A stretch of DNA of 6,111 bases from Sulfurovum sp. bin170 (lineage in GTDB: Bacteria; Campylobacterota; Campylobacteria; Campylobacterales; Sulfurovaceae): NCBI RefSeq assembly GCF_010892395.1, contig NZ_JAACKB010000058.1:1-6111 (forward strand), given 5' to 3'. Below are positions 5,309 through 6,111 of this stretch, one piece after another (position 1 is the first letter of the stretch; every line of letters begins with the position of its first letter). A model generated the notes under the pieces. The model was given only the letters and a program-made list of their open reading frames with translations. It did no database searches and was not told where the DNA came from. Position numbers and translations under genes: made by a program.

Positions 5309-5851
5309 CTAAAACTCCAAGACAGAGTAAACATCACTCTCTATTCCCTCTTTCCCATTCAAAAAGGTAAGTTCCGCAATAAAACAGCACTCGACACAGT
5401 GAGCATCTACCTTATTAATCAGACTTGCCGCGGCTTTTGCTGTTCCACCTGTTGCGATGAGGTCATCTATAAGCAGTACCCTAGCACCCTTTTTATTCTC
5501 AAATGCATCTATATGTACCTCAACTTCATCATATCCATACTCTAGTGAGTACTTCTCTGCTACAGTTGTATACGGCAGTTTCCCTTTTTTGCGAACAGGT
5601 ACAAATCCAACTCCTAATCTATCGGCAAGAATTGAGCCAAAAATAAATCCTCTTGCATCTATCCCTGCTATATAGTCTAGCTCATAGGTCTCATATCGCT
5701 TCTCTAAGTGATTCATAAGTAACTTAAAAGCCTCTGGGGTATTGAGTAGTGTTGTTATATCTTTAAAGATTATCCCAGGTTTTGGAAAATCTGGAATATC
5801 TCTAATACTATCTAATATGATTTTTTTATCTTCTGCTGTTAGTGTTGACAT
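5309..5851 (-). CDS. apt: Adenine phosphoribosyltransferase
   Basis: This 180-residue cytoplasmic enzyme joins adenine to PRPP to give AMP and pyrophosphate, salvaging adenine. The full-length family pattern is present: [15 protein letters not shown] near the N-terminus (19-33), [11 protein letters not shown] (62-72), the mobile-loop region VRKKGKLPY (86-94), and the PRPP-binding motif [14 protein letters not shown] (125-138) with its acidic pair Asp129/Asp130. The C-terminal [11 protein letters not shown] (160-170) is also typical. The length matches the family norm of 170-185 residues. The ATG at 5851 is preceded by a modest AAGG site eight bases upstream. The gene stands alone, converging on the lipoprotein gene and followed on its upstream side by repeat copies C and D, so it is probably a single-gene transcript. 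Confidence 0.95.
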   Translation of the reverse strand: MSTLTAEDKKIILDSIRDIPDFPKPGIIFKDITTLLNTPEAFKLLMNHLEKRYETYELDYIAGIDARGFIFGSILADRLGVGFVPVRKKGKLPYTTVAEKYSLEYGYDEVEVHIDAFENKKGARVLLIDDLIATGGTAKAAASLINKVDAHCVECCFIAELTFLNGKEGIESDVYSVLEF

Positions 5852-5871
5852 GTCTCTTACCTTTTTTCCGA

Positions 5872-5901
5872 ATTATATCATAAGAAGAGTTTTTTTTTGA
5901 A
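5872..5901 (-). promoter_or_regulatory. Promoter of apt
   Basis: TGATATAAT at 5880-5872 on the minus strand is an extended -10 box with a perfect TATAAT hexamer. TTCAAA at 5901-5896, 18 bases upstream, is a moderate -35, and the spacer contains a run of A residues. Transcription would start near 5865, leaving a short leader of about 14 bases. Confidence 0.55.
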
Positions 5902-5940
5902 GTTTGGCATGGTTTATTATACTAGACATCTTGCAAAATT

Positions 5941-6044
5941 AGGAACCGATGGCTTCAGCCTCGCTAATTCATTGGCATTGGGCTAAAGCCATCGGTTCCT
6001 TATATGCAATCCGCATTTTCGGAATCGGCGTGTTTACACCCGAA
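5941..6044 (+). repeat. Composite REP/BIME-like repeat, copy C
   Basis: Upstream of apt, this copy has units plus at 5942-5963 (arms GGC/GCC, loop TTCA), minus at 5979-5999 (arms GGC/GCC, tail changed) and plus at 6021-6044 (arms GTG/CAC, bulge C). The outer arms of the 58-bp cassette 5942-5999 pair over 17 of 18 positions, making a long hairpin. The loop reads TAATTCATTGGCATT, the reverse complement of the loop in copy B, while 6000-6044 runs in the same orientation as in copy B. The inverted repeat between the last two units is weaker here, ATGC/GCAT. Confidence 0.9.
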
Positions 6045-6060
6045 CTATTTGGTTCAAAAA

Positions 6061-6111
6061 AAGCTTAATTCATTGGCATTGGGCTTTAGCCTCGTCATAT
6101 TCGGGACTGAA
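6061..6111. repeat. Rearranged copy D of the repeat, cut by the window edge
   Basis: Sixteen bases beyond copy C, this stretch joins parts of different copies. Bases 6067-6083 repeat the loop of copy C (AATTCATTGGCATT) in direct orientation, and 6082-6111 follows the plus strand of copy A: GGCTTTAGCCTCG, then TTCGGGACTGAA, the first half of a minus-oriented unit. The GGAA-type head of the first unit is missing. The last unit continues beyond the window. Confidence 0.75.

Noticed and set aside
5457..5675. Plus-strand open frame of 72 codons within apt
   Set aside because: It is fully antisense to the conserved PRPP-binding core of apt and is Ser/Pro-rich, as expected of a shadow frame.
2374..6111. 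CRISPR array
   Set aside because: The repeats are scattered between genes kilobases apart, alternate in orientation and have no regular spacers, and no cas gene is present.

Overview
The window is about 6.1 kb of AT-rich DNA from a member of the Campylobacterota (formerly Epsilonproteobacteria), most plausibly a free-living Sulfurovum/Sulfurimonas-type organism. The phylum call rests on the minus-strand block gltX - yggT - slt, which as I recall has the same order in Helicobacter pylori (HP0643-HP0645) and Campylobacter jejuni (Cj0845c-Cj0843c), and on the glutamyl-tRNA synthetase belonging to the second, epsilon-type GluRS group. The genus is a weaker inference.

Layout from left to right: the start of an unrecognised minus-strand gene runs off the left edge (1-45). 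A type II toxin-antitoxin operon follows on the minus strand: a ribbon-helix-helix antitoxin (410-652) overlapping a MazF/PemK toxin (87-425). It has a perfect-consensus sigma-70 promoter and a palindrome over the -10 box that looks like an autoregulatory operator. Next come a lytic transglycosylase (712-2304), a YggT membrane protein (2481-2756) and a glutamyl-tRNA synthetase (2753-4063), all on the minus strand. A plus-strand lipoprotein with an Ig-like DUF5011 domain and leucine-rich repeats (4325-5290) converges on the minus-strand adenine phosphoribosyltransferase gene apt (5309-5851), with a shared bidirectional hairpin between them.

The most interesting content is intergenic. A family of composite REP/BIME-like repeats occurs at 2374-2470, 4141-4244 and 5941-6044, with a rearranged, edge-truncated copy at 6061-6111. 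Each full copy is three small hairpin units in alternating orientation. Every unit has a GGAA-type head, an arm, a TTTA loop and a matching arm, and the arms differ between units in a compensatory way, which argues that the fold is conserved. The 58-bp two-unit cassette is inverted in the third copy relative to the second, while its right flank stays in the same orientation. No transposase lies in the window, so mobilisation by a REP-associated Y1 transposase is only an inference.

The other point worth checking is the glutamyl-tRNA synthetase, where the first His of the HIGH motif is replaced by Asp (GAT instead of the expected CAT). Otherwise the genes are ordinary: translation (gltX), cell-wall remodelling (slt), purine salvage (apt), a surface lipoprotein and a stress/stability module (TA). 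I see no sign that they form one pathway.
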